From Pelodera strongyloides (lineage: Eukaryota > Nematoda > Chromadorea > Rhabditida > Rhabditidae): a stretch of DNA of 64,000 bases. Below are positions 49,001 through 60,262 of this stretch, in pieces (within the stretch, counting starts at the first letter, position 1; each line of letters begins with the position of its first letter). Where the stretch lies: NCBI GenBank assembly GCA_036852015.1, contig JAANDG010000382.1, forward strand, positions 1-64,000, in the 5' to 3' direction. A program made the position numbers and the translations under genes. Below the pieces are notes generated by a model. The model did no database searches, was not told where the DNA came from, and saw only the letters and a list, made by a program, of their open reading frames with translations.

Positions 49001-52000
49001 GTAACGGTAAATCAAATATCTCCAAATCTCGTCGTTCCTGTGCTTCAATTGAGTGCATTTCCTTTAGCGATTGCTTGGTGCAACATCTGAATATGGGTAC
49101 TGTAGTCAGAGCAGATTATAAATTACAAAGAATTGACAGTATTTATGAAAAAGAGGATGTAAACCGGTGTATTCCAACTTGTTTATTGTACAAAAATAGA
49201 AGGGTTGAAATGCTATACTGGATTTCGTTGTACATAAAGTGAACGGTTTTAGAAAATTGTCACAAATTACATAAACAATTTCAACCTTTATCACATGCAA
49301 AATTACTTGAGCACTTCCTCTAAGCCTTACCTTATGATCTAGGGGCCTCAAAGTTAAAGCCACAAACGATGTACGGTAATTATCAAAGTAATATAATAGC
49401 AATACCTCAATACCCTCCTGGCAATCCTTTTAAATTGAAACCATGGGTATTTCATCGTGATTGTGAGCATTTTCCCCAAATCTTGTAAAACCAAGAGCAT
49501 CAGTGGAATCCCGAACAATGCGTAGATCATTGTGGTAACTTTACCAACGTTGGTTATTGGGTAGATGTGACCGTAACCTATAAATTGAACAAAGCAATAC
49601 ATCTGTACGCAAACGACACTTTTATAGTAGCACCGTGAAACTAAGCGCACAAAAGGAGTGTCCGCCATACGGGCGCGGCGCACCCCCTCTAGAGAGCGCG
49701 ACGGGTGCGCCAGAGGTGCGCGGAGGTCATTTGGCGCTCCTGTGGCACTTGTGGCGCACCTCCCCCAAATGGTGTGCAGCATGTGCGCCAATTGAAAAAC
49801 ACATATGGCGGACCTTTTTCGTGCGCGGCGATGGCGTGGAGTTTCACTAGTGTATGCGTAACGCAGCTCCCAACTGCATGATCGAAACTTGTAAAAGCCC
49901 GTAACTGTCACACTAGATTCTACTTAGTATTTAATTAACCACTATATGGTGCCATTTGGGAAACAGGCAAAAACAACAAGGATTACTAAATCCTACCTAT
50001 TGTTGTGCATATGGTACCAGCAAATAGTAATGCATTCCAGTAATCCCATTCCATTCGTTGTTCACTCCATCGGATACCGAGTTGTGATTCATAAGCAGCA
50101 AAAACCCTGAAAAACTTGTTTTCTTTTCTCTTGCTGACAGAATACCGTAATAGCAATTTCTTATGTACAGGGCATCCTAAATTACAGTAAAGTGATGAAA
50201 CGGAGCGCCATCGCTGCGCAAGAAAAGTGCGTCCGGCACAGTGGGATGGCGACCCACTGTATTGTGCACCGGGTGCGGCATTGGGTGTTTAAAGCGAATG
50301 TCAAGCCTGATTCACAGATATTCTATAACACGCTGTCACAACTACCGTAGTTTACACAATTTCTCTCGCGCTCTCCTCTTTTTCTTTGGTGACTTAAAAA
50401 ATTTCTCTCGCGCCCTCCTCTTTTTCTTTGCTGTCTAACAGCCTCGTAAATTCAAACGTCCCGTGGACAAAGATTTGGCTTAGCTTTGTCCGCACGACTC
50501 GAATCCCATACTGAAGGAGTTTTTTGGAACGGTTTGAAATTGTTTTTCTTCTTACATGAAAGTTTTTGTTTATTTTTATTTTCACTTTCCTCACCTTCAA
50601 AACATAAGCTTTTTTTTGAGCCCAACATGAAAAACCGGCTTGACATTCCCTTTAAATAGAATTGGCACATCTGTGGCGCAACGGAGGAGGCGCGGCAGGT
50701 GAGTTACCTGTGCGCCTCACAATCAGTTACCATGGTGAACCACCTGAAATTCGCGCAAACGTAGCGCCCCGCAGCGCACCTCAGAGGTTGTGCGTTAGTT
50801 ATTACACTAGGTAAATAAATTAATAAAACATTGTCTACCCGTCAAAGTGTGTCCTCAACCTGTCCGACGTGTTCCCTTTAATATAGACCAAAAATTCAGA
50901 ATTGTTAAAGATTTGCTTCATCATTCCCTCGATTGCTATTGTACGATTATGCCGTATCCTCTGCAATAATACATGCCATTCGCATATGAAAGAAACTAAT
51001 ATAATAGAGAAAATAATGGGAGTACCGTAGTACTATAGACTACATCGACTTTAGAGGCTTAGAGGTGCCTCGGCCAAAAAACCCAAAACAATTATGGAAC
51101 CTAAGAAGAGCCTATCCCTTGAAACTTGGCTCTTGCTGTAGGCATGCCTATGACGAAGAAAGATCTACATACACATACTCTTCTCATATTTCCATAAAAA
51201 ATTCAACTGACCTCTCCCCAATGACCTTTCATGGCGCCTTGCTCCGGACCCTCGATAACTAAGAAAACTAAGGCACCAAATGCCGTGTAAAACATGAAGA
51301 CTAGAATTAACACCAGATGTTTCAGCCCTGAAATGAATATTAGTCCCACTCCATTCTTTGTTAACTTAATCGAACCCAATTGTGCTTCATAAACGACCAA
51401 AATTATGGTTGTGAATGGCCAAGTCGGTCTCAAAGCTTACAGTAGTCGGAAATTTCGACGTAGCACAATAAATAGCTGCCGACCAAGTAATTATTTCCGT
51501 TTCAATTTGGGGATATACCGTAGTACATTATCTGTAAGAATAAAGCCTCACCGTATTTGTGATATGCTTTATTCATAATGATGAAGCATAATGGTGGTTT
51601 TCGGCGTAAACTTTGTAGACTTCGGATGCCTGCTTCATGCACAGAGCCCGCTATCTAAATTGCAACCTTGTAAAAAAAACCTTGAGCTAAATTTAATCTG
51701 CTATAAACTTATTCTACCTTATATGAACTAGAAAAACGAATGAAAAAAGGAGAAAGTCAGTACTTATGCTGACTTTGTGCATATTTTATTACGACGTGAA
51801 ACGTGGATTTACAACAAAAGGACGATAGGACGGACAAAATAAGCACGAATACATAAAAGAGTAAGTCAATGTTTGCACAACAGAAGGTACCAGGGTTTCG
51901 ATAATAATCCATGCTTTAAAAAACCCAGCGGCTCACAAAAACCGATTCCGCATTTTATATCAAACAGTTCGTTACCACGTGGAATAAACACAATTGCACA

Positions 52001-54603
52001 TAAATACACACTCGTGTAAAAAACGCTGTGTCGCCTTGTGTCATTAGTAAGCACACAAGCACACTAGTGCTAAACACTTAAACACTGTACAACATGGGTG
52101 ACAACACACGTTCAAAGTTATCCTAATGTTAAGAAAGTTAAACTTATTGGTTAGATTTTTAAACACATACAAATAACATATACACATGAAAATCACATTT
52201 TGTAACATTACTAATGACATAAAAAGACAAAACAAATAACATTAATAAACACATACCAACATTGCTTGCACGAATGGCAATTCTCTTCTCCGAGGTTCCT
52301 GCGTTTTTTTCCACATTGAGAACATTTTTCAGGATTTTTTTTTATTTCTCAGTAATTCTTAATTGGGCAACAAAAATATTATTGAACTATTTGTCGCACA
52401 GGTTTCCTTGTTTGAACAAATACGTTGAATGAGTTATGATAAAGGGGCAAGATTTTCAATGTATGGGAAAAAAAGTAAATATGTACAGAACAAGATAGAA
52501 TTTGCATCCACGCTTGTCAAACTTGGTCAGTACATATATATGTATGTTATGAAGAGTTATGTAAGCTTAGAAAACTAAGGAAAGTGACTATAAGTATAAG
52601 AGAGATATACATACAAGAATAAGAGAGATGAGTAAGGAATGATAGGCCAATAAATCAGAATTTGAAGGAAAACAAAAATATGTATGAGGATATCCCAAAG
52701 GAAGGACCTTATGTAGAAAATGTCAACTTTTCCAAATTTTGTCCTTTGTCTCTTCAAAATTCTGGTCGGACTTTTGAGCGATCGACTCAAGTTTTTACTG
52801 GTCGGTCTGCGACAAAATATTGCAAAATATTTTTTTTGTCTTTAGGTTTTGCAGTGTCCTAGCAAAGTTTCCAACTCTTGTAACATATAATCTCGATTTT
52901 AATCAAATATGGGATGTTTTTTTAGAAATATTACAAAAACTTCGCGCCTTGAACTAATTATAAATGTGCTATGTGGCGAACAGTTCCGTACTAGTCTAGT
53001 ACACTGAGAGCCGATGAGTTGCGCGCCGCACCATTTCGGGAAACAAAATGCGCGCCGCAAAGGAATGGGAAACAAAATGCGCGCGGAATAGAAATGGCGC
53101 GCAAAGTGTTTCCGGAAAAGGTGCGGAAACGGTGCGGAAATGGTGCGGCGCACAACTTGCGCCCCGCACCATTTCCGCACCTTTTCGGCAACGTATTTTA
53201 AAGCGCTCCGAGAATCTGCCGTAAGTGCAGTTGTTGTACTAATATTTTTCCGCAAGCACAGATCTCACATGTGTCCTGAGGCCGAGTGGTCTAAGGCGCT
53301 GTTCAGAGAAATTATCCAACAATAGTGTAGGGTTCGCATCTAACACGCTGCTTTCTTTTTGCAGTTGCTACTTATCCCGCACCGTTTCCGCACCTTTTCG
53401 GCAACGGTTTGGGGGTGTTTCCCGCAACAGTTTGGGGGTGTTTCCCGCACCAAAACGGCAACCAGAGTCGGTGAAAAAACTTTTGCGGCGCGCATCAGAT
53501 TCTTTTGCGGGAAACACCCCCAAACTGTTGCCGCGCGCAACTCTTGAGTTTCGTTGTAAACATTATTGTTTTTGAACAGCGAAACTCATCTTCAAAATTG
53601 ACTTTTCAACTGAAGACTTACGCAGGATATTGCTAAGATTTGATTTGGCCGCAGTTTATGTTTAGCAAAGTGCCCTAGGGCGTTTCGGAGATCAAAACAC
53701 TTCTTGTGTATATTATGCATGTTAACGAACATTTGTTTCTATACAAATCCAAGACATTGTGATAATACTTTCATAGGACAGTAGACAATAGGACGATAGG
53801 ACATTTTTGTATATTTGGACAATAAAACAAAGCTAAATACAATATTATCTAGGAACAATCGATTCCAATGGACAGAATAGAAGTACAATGTGGCCCATAA
53901 AAACAAGTAATCGCTACAGTAACCTGCTCTATAATTGGTCAGAAATTTCTCTTACCTCCCGGCCTATCCGTGTTGCCCGTCGTATTTTCTCAACAAACTT
54001 TGACCTTGGCTCATTTGCGAGCTCTTGCTCTGATGAGGTAATGTTGCTCTGGTTCCCAATAGTGTTTCCAGAACTTGCGCTAGCTACCATACTCTCGTTG
54101 TTGGTACGAATACTGGAGGAACAGGCCGAAAGCTGTAAGAGGGCATAAGGTCGATAAGGTATGCGGCATTGAGCTAATATGGGAATACAATTGAATGTAT
54201 TTTTTTCTTATTGCGGAATGTGTGTCTCTCCTATGAGAAAGTTCTAGACAATCGTTTTCTAGATGTAGATAGATTTCAGAAGGCACTTATTGAAGGTATA
54301 AAATGTTAGAACCTTAATTTAGTGAACAAGCATAAGAGGTCTTCCGGGGCAAACACGTTGACAGTTCATAGCTCATATTCAGGGGTTTGAATATATCAAT
54401 ATGTATACTGTTGGTGGATATATCCTAGTACCTATAATATTATCTACTTTGATTTTTCTTTTTCATCGTCTCTCACGGCGTTGCGCTCTTTTTAATGAGT
54501 ATAATAAATATATATAAATATAAATATATGATAAATTGTTCACCCTCTTCTCCGACATAACATTTGGAATCAGAAGGTGGGCTAAGCTTGGCCGACCCAT
54601 CAT
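46010..54603 (-). CDS. Two-pore-domain potassium channel (nematode TWK type)
   Basis: Fourteen exons, minus order: 54544-54603 (ATG 54603), 53956-54132, 51552-51654, 51212-51327, 50839-50960, 49997-50106, 49406-49577, 48972-49086, 48450-48535, 47887-47980, 47266-47361, 46942-47043, 46464-46535, 46010-46177 (TGA): 530 residues, all phases consistent. Cytosolic Ser-rich N-terminus of about 115 residues; TM1 (LKHLVLILVFMFYTAFGALV); P1 with filter TIGYG in WNALLFAGTICTTIGYGH; TM2 (TMIYALFGIPLMLLVLQDLG); TM3 (VGVSLIVLWVWICSIVM); P2 with filter TVGLG (FFISLSTVGLGDLVPH); TM4 (LLITMFGFILIGLSLVSM); and an acidic C-terminal tail of about 140 residues. The GIP(L/F)MLLVLxDLGK segment and GLG second filter are typical of nematode TWK channels, which pass background K+ current as dimers. 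A leader-type acceptor (atattcag / GAA ATG) and AATAAA (rc, 45974-45979) bound the gene. Orthology to a particular twk number is not claimed. Confidence 0.93.
47080..47130. repeat. (GA)n-rich microsatellite
   Basis: gagagatagagagagagagaa tract in a K2P intron; a second one at 47711-47767. Confidence 0.9.
48070..48208. mobile_element. Inverted-repeat element, family I (about 140 bp)
   Basis: Ends gtggccgtatgcacgaacg and gttcgtgcatacggccac. Internal arms (gggaagctcccaagcc, ctgggtggctcccgct) partly pair. In a K2P intron. Confidence 0.8.
49628..49850. mobile_element. GC-rich inverted-repeat element in a K2P intron
   Basis: Arms gtgaaactaagcgcac...gtccgccatacgggcgcggcg and rc-like gcgcggcgatggcgtggagtttcac, with an internal pair gcgacgggtgcgccagaggt / aggtgcgccacaagtgccac. 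Markedly higher GC than its surroundings. Confidence 0.65.
51655..52990. other. Large K2P intron, first part
   Basis: AT-rich, no exon recognised on either strand; the reading frames are short and hydrophobic by base composition. Confidence 0.35.
53016..53200. mobile_element. GC-rich hairpin element, family J
   Basis: gcgccgcaccatttcgggaaa arms and complementary gcggaaatggtgcggcgca, followed by cgccccgcaccatttccgca. In K2P intron 51655-53955; a relative lies at 53366-53548. Confidence 0.65.
53274..53345 (+). pseudogene. tRNA-Leu-like pseudogene / SINE head
   Basis: gtcctgaggccgagtggtct then aaggcgctgttcaga is a tRNA-Leu 5' half; ggttcgcatct is a B box. The acceptor stem does not close. Lies between the two family J hairpins. 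Confidence 0.55.
53366..53548. mobile_element. GC-rich hairpin element, family J, second copy
   Basis: Shares ccgcaccgtttccgcacctt and ttcggcaac with the 53016-53200 copy. Internal gtttgggggtgtttcccgca is complementary to gcgggaaacacccccaaac. Confidence 0.65.
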
Positions 54604-54606
54604 TTC

Positions 54607-55726
54607 CTGAATATAAAATTAAAAATAAACGGATAAAATAAGATATAATTTTGTTTGACGGCGTGGATCAAAATTCTTGACCAACAATCCAAGGCCAGTT
54701 CAATTCCAGTCCAAAATTCCATATTTTTCATTCATGATAAAATATTAATGAGTTTGTTGGGCATGACAAAGACGCTTATGCCCCATGTCATGTTGTCATC
54801 ATTATTGGACTACGAAAATGGGATATTTGACATTTGACATACAAACCAGTACCAAATAAACCAACTACATGCTAATTACACTGGTGGGGTATAGTCGAAA
54901 AAAGAAAAAAAGTGTTATGTTTAATTTGCCCGAAAAATTTGTTGGGATATGTTGCAAAGTAGGAAAACCAATTGGTCACAAAACAAAATATTCTAGCGTT
55001 GAATTTTGGGTCATCAGTAAAATAAGAGAGAGATAGAGAATGAGAGAAAGTGAGAAACAAAGAGATATAGATAAGAGACGATGACACCACCAGAAAGGCA
55101 TGTTTCTTTCTCAAAATCGTTCTATATTTTTCTGTCTTCCAGGCGTCCCCGAGCTATTTGTTTCCGTGTCTATTGCACACCAGGGAGTTCAACTTTTAAA
55201 TAAGGAACGCAAAACGTTTTAGAAACGTTGCAAAAAAAAAAGAGACCAAACTTGGATAACAGAGAGATGTATCATAGAGTTCAAATATTAGTATTTATCC
55301 GAGCCGTAACTGTAGACTTACGAGCCGTAACTGAAAGTTAACGTAATAATGAGATGGCGTGTGAGGGGATAAAAATCAAGCAAAGATTATAAAACATTTA
55401 TCGTTGGTTCTTTTTGCAGAGGTATTTTACTTGAAAAACCTGTTCCTAAGTAGTATAGAGCTTGCGCCATTGGCCTAGGATTCCGGGCCCAATAATTTGG
55501 AACTTTTGAATTGTAAGCGACTAAACTGAAAAATGGAGTGAAGCGACCAGTATATCTGCCTTATATGGGCATCCAGGAACGTACATATTGGATTGCAACT
55601 CTCAACTAACTACTTGATGCCATCTGCATTAGACAACACTTGAGAAACGTTCAATTGTATATGAGAATGAGGGTGACATATCTAATTAGTTACTTTGTTT
55701 CCGGAAGTTTCGTATGCAAATTTCAG
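54607..55726. other. Region between the K2P 5' end and a candidate terminal exon
   Basis: Two + strand segments after good acceptors are open but short: 55141-55229 (reads VPELFVSVSIAHQGVQLL, ends TAG) and one after ttctttttgcag near 55421. Their meaning is unclear. Confidence 0.25.
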
Positions 55727-55864
55727 CTGATTAAAATAATCAATCAGATACAGTGGAGTGAACTGGCCACTGGCGCTTCTGTTGTTTCTGGACCTACATT
55801 ACGTAGCACGGGTCGGCTTCCCAAGAAAACTACACTTTTAGATATGCGGAACAATGTTAAATAA
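55727..55864 (+). CDS. Possible terminal exon of an unrecognised gene
   Basis: After a good acceptor (gcaaatttcag, ending 55726) the frame is open for 45 codons (WSELATGASVVSGPTLRS, then RLPKKTTLLDMRNNVK) to TAA at 55862-55864, itself followed by AATAAA-like sequence. No upstream exon could be joined. It would be tail-to-tail with the gene at 55904-57414. Confidence 0.3.
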   Translation: MIKIINQIQWSELATGASVVSGPTLRSTGRLPKKTTLLDMRNNVK

Positions 55865-55903
55865 AAAATTGATAAAAATACAGTAGTGTATCTGTTCCTT
55901 TTC

Positions 55904-57414
55904 TCATTTAGTCACTTCACTCTTTTTCTGGAATTTTCGATTTGAGAGTGCATATGTCTCATTGCAAAAGTCTATACTAAATATAAATCTCCCTCGGGAC
56001 TTTTCCCAAGTGTCAAATATGTCCGCGAAAAGAAGAGCCATATTACCACAAGAAAGAAAGTAAAAAGAAAGAATATTTGAGGCAATCGGCTGGCAAAAAA
56101 TCCAACAAAACTCAAGGTTCAATATTTTTGTCATATGAAAAAAAATATTGAACTATACATGTAGAAACACTTGGTGTAAATAATAAGCAGCGGATCAAGA
56201 AAGCATAAGAAAGAAGCTTTCGGTTTATAACAGGAAAAGTAAGGTATCTTCCTTGTTATACTTGAAGACTATTTGCTTCAATTGAAACTATTGCGAGGTT
56301 TGTTTTCGCATTCCAGGTAACTATAACTAAAATTGCTATAATCTATAATTCTAGCCACTAACGGAAGCGCCTTTTTTTCTCACGGGCCTTATCACGCAAA
56401 ATTGCCAATATTGCAAGAGGCTGGATTTATTAATGTATCCAATCATCACGAATCACGAAATGACTACTTCTGTCATGAAACAAATGAGCAAAACCTTTGC
56501 TAGGCTCATGATACTTTTTAACAGCCAATGAAGTGCAAAAAATTGTATACTGATAAACGTGTTTTTTTTCAAAGCATTGAAATAAAAAAAAACCAACAAA
56601 CCTTCCTTACATCATATTGATCTCTCGAAATCGGAGTTATTTTCTTTTTTGGTTTCTTGCTTGGGTCGTTAATCGTTTCAGAATTCCTATCGTCCACCTC
56701 CGTCTACGAAATGTGACGTAATAAATTTGAATTATTCAATTTGTTTTGGATTATTTGAACATTTTTTATCATAACAACAAAAGTAAGTCATCTGCTAACC
56801 AATCTTTTCAACTAAAATAAGACTAATGACACTCACAGAAATATTGCCTTCAGAGGCGAATGTGGTTCATAAGACTGCTTTACCGTCTCATCATTTTCAT
56901 CCTGGTCATCCTGGTCATCATGGGCATCCCGGTCATCCTGGGCGTCCTGGTCATCCTGGTCATCCGAGTCATCCTCATTATCCTGATCATCATCGGCATC
57001 CTCCTCATAATCATACGCAGATGGTATGACCTCATTGATAATGATTACTTCATCATCGCAGATCGACACACGTTTTCGCGATTTTCGCCTTTTTTCTTGC
57101 TCCTCACGAAACTGACGAGCATCAATTATTGTATCACATTCACTGGTGCTTGTCGACTCCTAAACATTTATTATAAATTATGTTTTTTATGAAGAGCAAC
57201 CATATTTGTATCGAATAAACAACACTCTCGGTGTGTCCGACAAAAAGTTGCTCGAAATTGCGGATGTATTTTTTTCTGATTTCTTTTTCCGAACCGGATC
57301 CTTATATCGACCCCTCGTTTTATAATTTTGTAAAATATCGTGAAAAATTTAAATTACGTGGTCAATAAGTGAGTCGGTCTCCTTAGAATCTTTTGGGTCA
57401 TCGTTGTCGTCCAT
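55904..57414 (-). CDS. Acidic Asp/Gln-rich protein with nuclear localisation-like motif
   Basis: Proposed exons: 57358-57414 (ATG 57414), 56884-57159, 56611-56703, 55904-56089 (TGA); phases fit, about 203 residues. A leader-type acceptor (ataattcag / ATC ATG) precedes the start. Visible features: acidic N-terminus MDDNDDPKDSKETD; basic EEQEKRRKSRKRVSI; an Asp/Gln run built on DDQDDQ repeats; and a lysine cluster DPSKKPKKKI that could be a nuclear localisation signal. The last exon (NMALLFADIFDTWEKSRGRF...) is the least certain; the mRNA could instead run past donor 56611 to an early stop. No family recognised. Acidic runs of this kind occur in histone-binding and other nuclear proteins, so a nuclear role is only a guess. 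Confidence 0.5.
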
Positions 57415-57417
57415 GAT

Positions 57418-58973
57418 CTGAATTATACTAATGCACTGATTCCGAAATAGTAGTCTACTTTGCTCTTTGCAATTCAAATGAAATCTTGAAAGAAATGAGC
57501 TAGTCTTTGTAACTAATGAGCAAAACTAAAGATCAGTGAAATAACGCTTAAAATTGGGTTAAGTGAGATCAAAATCAAAGAGACAAGTGTAATCTAAAAC
57601 ACAAAAAAAGACAATAATACAGAATAAAAGAAATTATTAAAATATGGAACAGGCTAAAAATGAATACAATGGCTTAGGTACGGAAATGCGAGTGAGCATA
57701 TTATTTGTAATTTTTGAATAAATCGTCTTAGGTGTCAGTTTGCACGCGTTTACTTTGATGGGGACAAAGTAGCCGTATCAAGTTTTTGAATCAGAAGCCT
57801 GGACCACCTCTTTTGTTTTGTGCTTCAAAACAAAGACGTTTGCATAATGTTATCGAAGTGGAAAGTTGCAAGTAACTAGTAAACCGTAAACTAAAGAAAT
57901 CGTCTTATTTAAAGTCTTAAAACATCTTCCAAAACAAAAAATAGCGGGCCGACCCATAGACTTATGATAATTATACATTATATGTATATTATCCATTCAC
58001 ATAAATCAACAAACAAAGCTTTGGATGCATTCTCTAAGAACTCGAAGGAATGTGTGAGCTGTGATAACCCCCACATTGGTGTGCCAACAAGAAAATTGCG
58101 TTAAAATTGGTGAAAATCCGTCTGGTCACGGCCATATAGCCTCACAGCAACAAACGGCTTGATTGCAGTTGCCCTTGCAAATATACTCTAGTTTTATAAA
58201 ACCAAAAACATAAACAAAATGCTTTTATACATAGGAATCTGGTTATGCCTTACAAAAATACTTTGCATAACTACATATTTTTTGCAGGTTTTCTTTAGAC
58301 GTTGTACAAAATTGCACTATATTTGGTTCTCTGGGTATATCTAAGTTTTTGAAGGAATATTTTGCACATAGTGTGCAACTATAACATATGTACAAAAATA
58401 CCATAATTTCGTAGTATGATTGTGATGCACGTACTCACATAACATACCCCAGTTTCTTAGTACTATACACATACAGTTCACTTTAGCTATGATGATTTCA
58501 AAATGGTTTGCAAAAGTTCCTGGCTAAAGAAAATAGTTGCGATTGCCGTTTTGTTACATGTACCTAGCAAGTATGTAGCTCTCCAAATTATGAGTGGTTT
58601 GAGTTTTTGTACGTTATGCTATACATACACTGTGTCCGGTTTAAACGGAGTGTAGGAACGCTAATAATGTATACGTATATCATACATAGAATAAACGCTT
58701 GTGATCGGATACAGTAAACTATGCCAAAGAAAGAGATGCTGAAAAAAAAAGAAATTTGGGTCAATTGTACACCGCACCGCCTGACCGCAAATACACCGCA
58801 GTTTACCAGATACCGTATAGACACCGCACGTCTTATTCGGATGCCGCGCAGATCGCTGCACCTGTGCACAAAATGCTTTCTTTTTTAAACCTTCACGCTG
58901 AATTCAGCTCACAGTGCACCAAAATTTTTTAGAATGACCAACAGAACTCGCCAAAATCGTCCGCTTCCTGCTC
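57418..58973. other. Intergenic, no gene seen
   Basis: AT-rich. No frame with convincing splice context on either strand. Confidence 0.35.
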
Positions 58974-59556
58974 TGAGGCCGTTTTCACCAACATTTACTT
59001 ATGTCATAAATTTTTGACCATCAAAAAGGTACTTAGGTTAAGTAAATTTATGACTGAAGTACGCTGCAGCGCGCTTTTTGATGGATTTCACCAACATTTA
59101 CTTTTTTTTTGAAGGAAAGCGTTGGATAACAGCTAGATTAGTTTTTAAAACGAATATGCAATACATCTAAGCAATTACCAATAGTTATTTACCATGTAAA
59201 CAAGAAATAGCTAAATAATCAAGAGTGTAATCAGTTTGCTAATATGTGAAATTTGTTCCAAAGACTGAAATCATTGCTACCTAATGTTTACAAAGCTTAT
59301 TTACCATAAAAACCATACAATTATTAAAAAGTTGAGTTCATCAGCTCTCATAATGGAGAAAAAACCGAAGTACGGGGATACTTCCACCTTTTTGGTCTAA
59401 GTACGCCTCCCATGCTATAGGCGTACTTCTGTCAAAAAGGTACTTAACCTAAGTACCTTTTTGACAGAAGTAAATGTTGGTGAAACCGGAAGTACCGCGC
59501 GCTTTTGACTGAAGTACCCTTTTTGACAGAAGTAAATGTTGGTGAAAACGGCCTCT
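58974..59556. mobile_element. Foldback element, family G (about 580 bp)
   Basis: Ends gaggccgttttcaccaacat and atgttggtgaaaacggcctc. Arms carry repeated aaaaggtacttaggttaagt / acttaacctaagtaccttttt blocks, so several alternative hairpins are possible. Confidence 0.85.
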
Positions 59557-59591
59557 GTTCACAAACAAAATCGTTGCACACGGCAATGACC

Positions 59592-59816
59592 GATAGTCTT
59601 TTAAAGACGGTGCCTTTCTCGACAAAACGGCGTGAAAAGCACTTGACTATTCTGTTTGTTCATTTGTTCACTTTGAGAGTTGACGTGTTTCGGGATGGTG
59701 TTGTTCGCGATGTACACGTGAAGTGGTTTCAGGAGATAAACCATATCCGGAGCTGTTTTGGGAAGAGAAAATATGTAGTAGAACATACTTCACTAAAGAC
59801 GTCTTCTTTCCTTTGA
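59592..59816 (+). CDS. Open frame of unknown status
   Basis: An ATG-started frame (MTDSLLKTVPFSTKRREK... FRDGVVRDVHVKWFQEI) of about 75 codons to TGA, just outside the family G element. No splice or leader signal close to the ATG and no family recognised; may be chance. Confidence 0.2.
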   Translation, partial: DSLLKTVPFSTKRREKHLTILFVHLFTLRVDVFRDGVVRDVHVKWFQEINHIRSCFGKRKYVVEHTSLKTSSFL

Positions 59817-60262
59817 CTTTAGGAGTAAGTAGAGAAGGTAGAGAATCACAGTCGGAGAAAAGGGGAGTTTACAGATTAGAAGAGTTATAAATCGCAGCAT
59901 CAATGTTTTAGAGAACAAAATATGCACAATCAGTATCGATAACAAGCGCTGAAGTGGACGGAGTACACTTTGAACTTGTCTTTACTTAAAATATTTGTGG
60001 ATTCTTAGTTTTCTCCAGTACCATTGGTGTCTTTTGGAATTATTATACAACACATGAGTACATGATCTTCGCGGAAAAGGATGCATTCTGCAAGTTCAAA
60101 GTACACCAATCCAATGTGCGTGACCGCGTCCGCGTCCGCGTGCGACGCGAAGGCGGAGAAACGTTCTTTGCGCCGCACTCCACATATAAAAGGGTCTAGT
60201 GAGTCTGTCATGACGGACGGCAGGCATTCGCCATTGGTGCTAACACAACAATTCAAGCGGCC

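Noticed and set aside
49354..49911. A 185-codon minus-strand frame reading through the K2P pore region
   Set aside because: Only 49406-49577 is exon. The upstream part is the GC-rich inverted repeat read through the intron.
55141..55229. A PTB-domain exon (VPELFVSVSI...GVQLL)
   Set aside because: Similarity rests on about 18 residues, the frame stops soon after and no neighbouring exon continues the domain.
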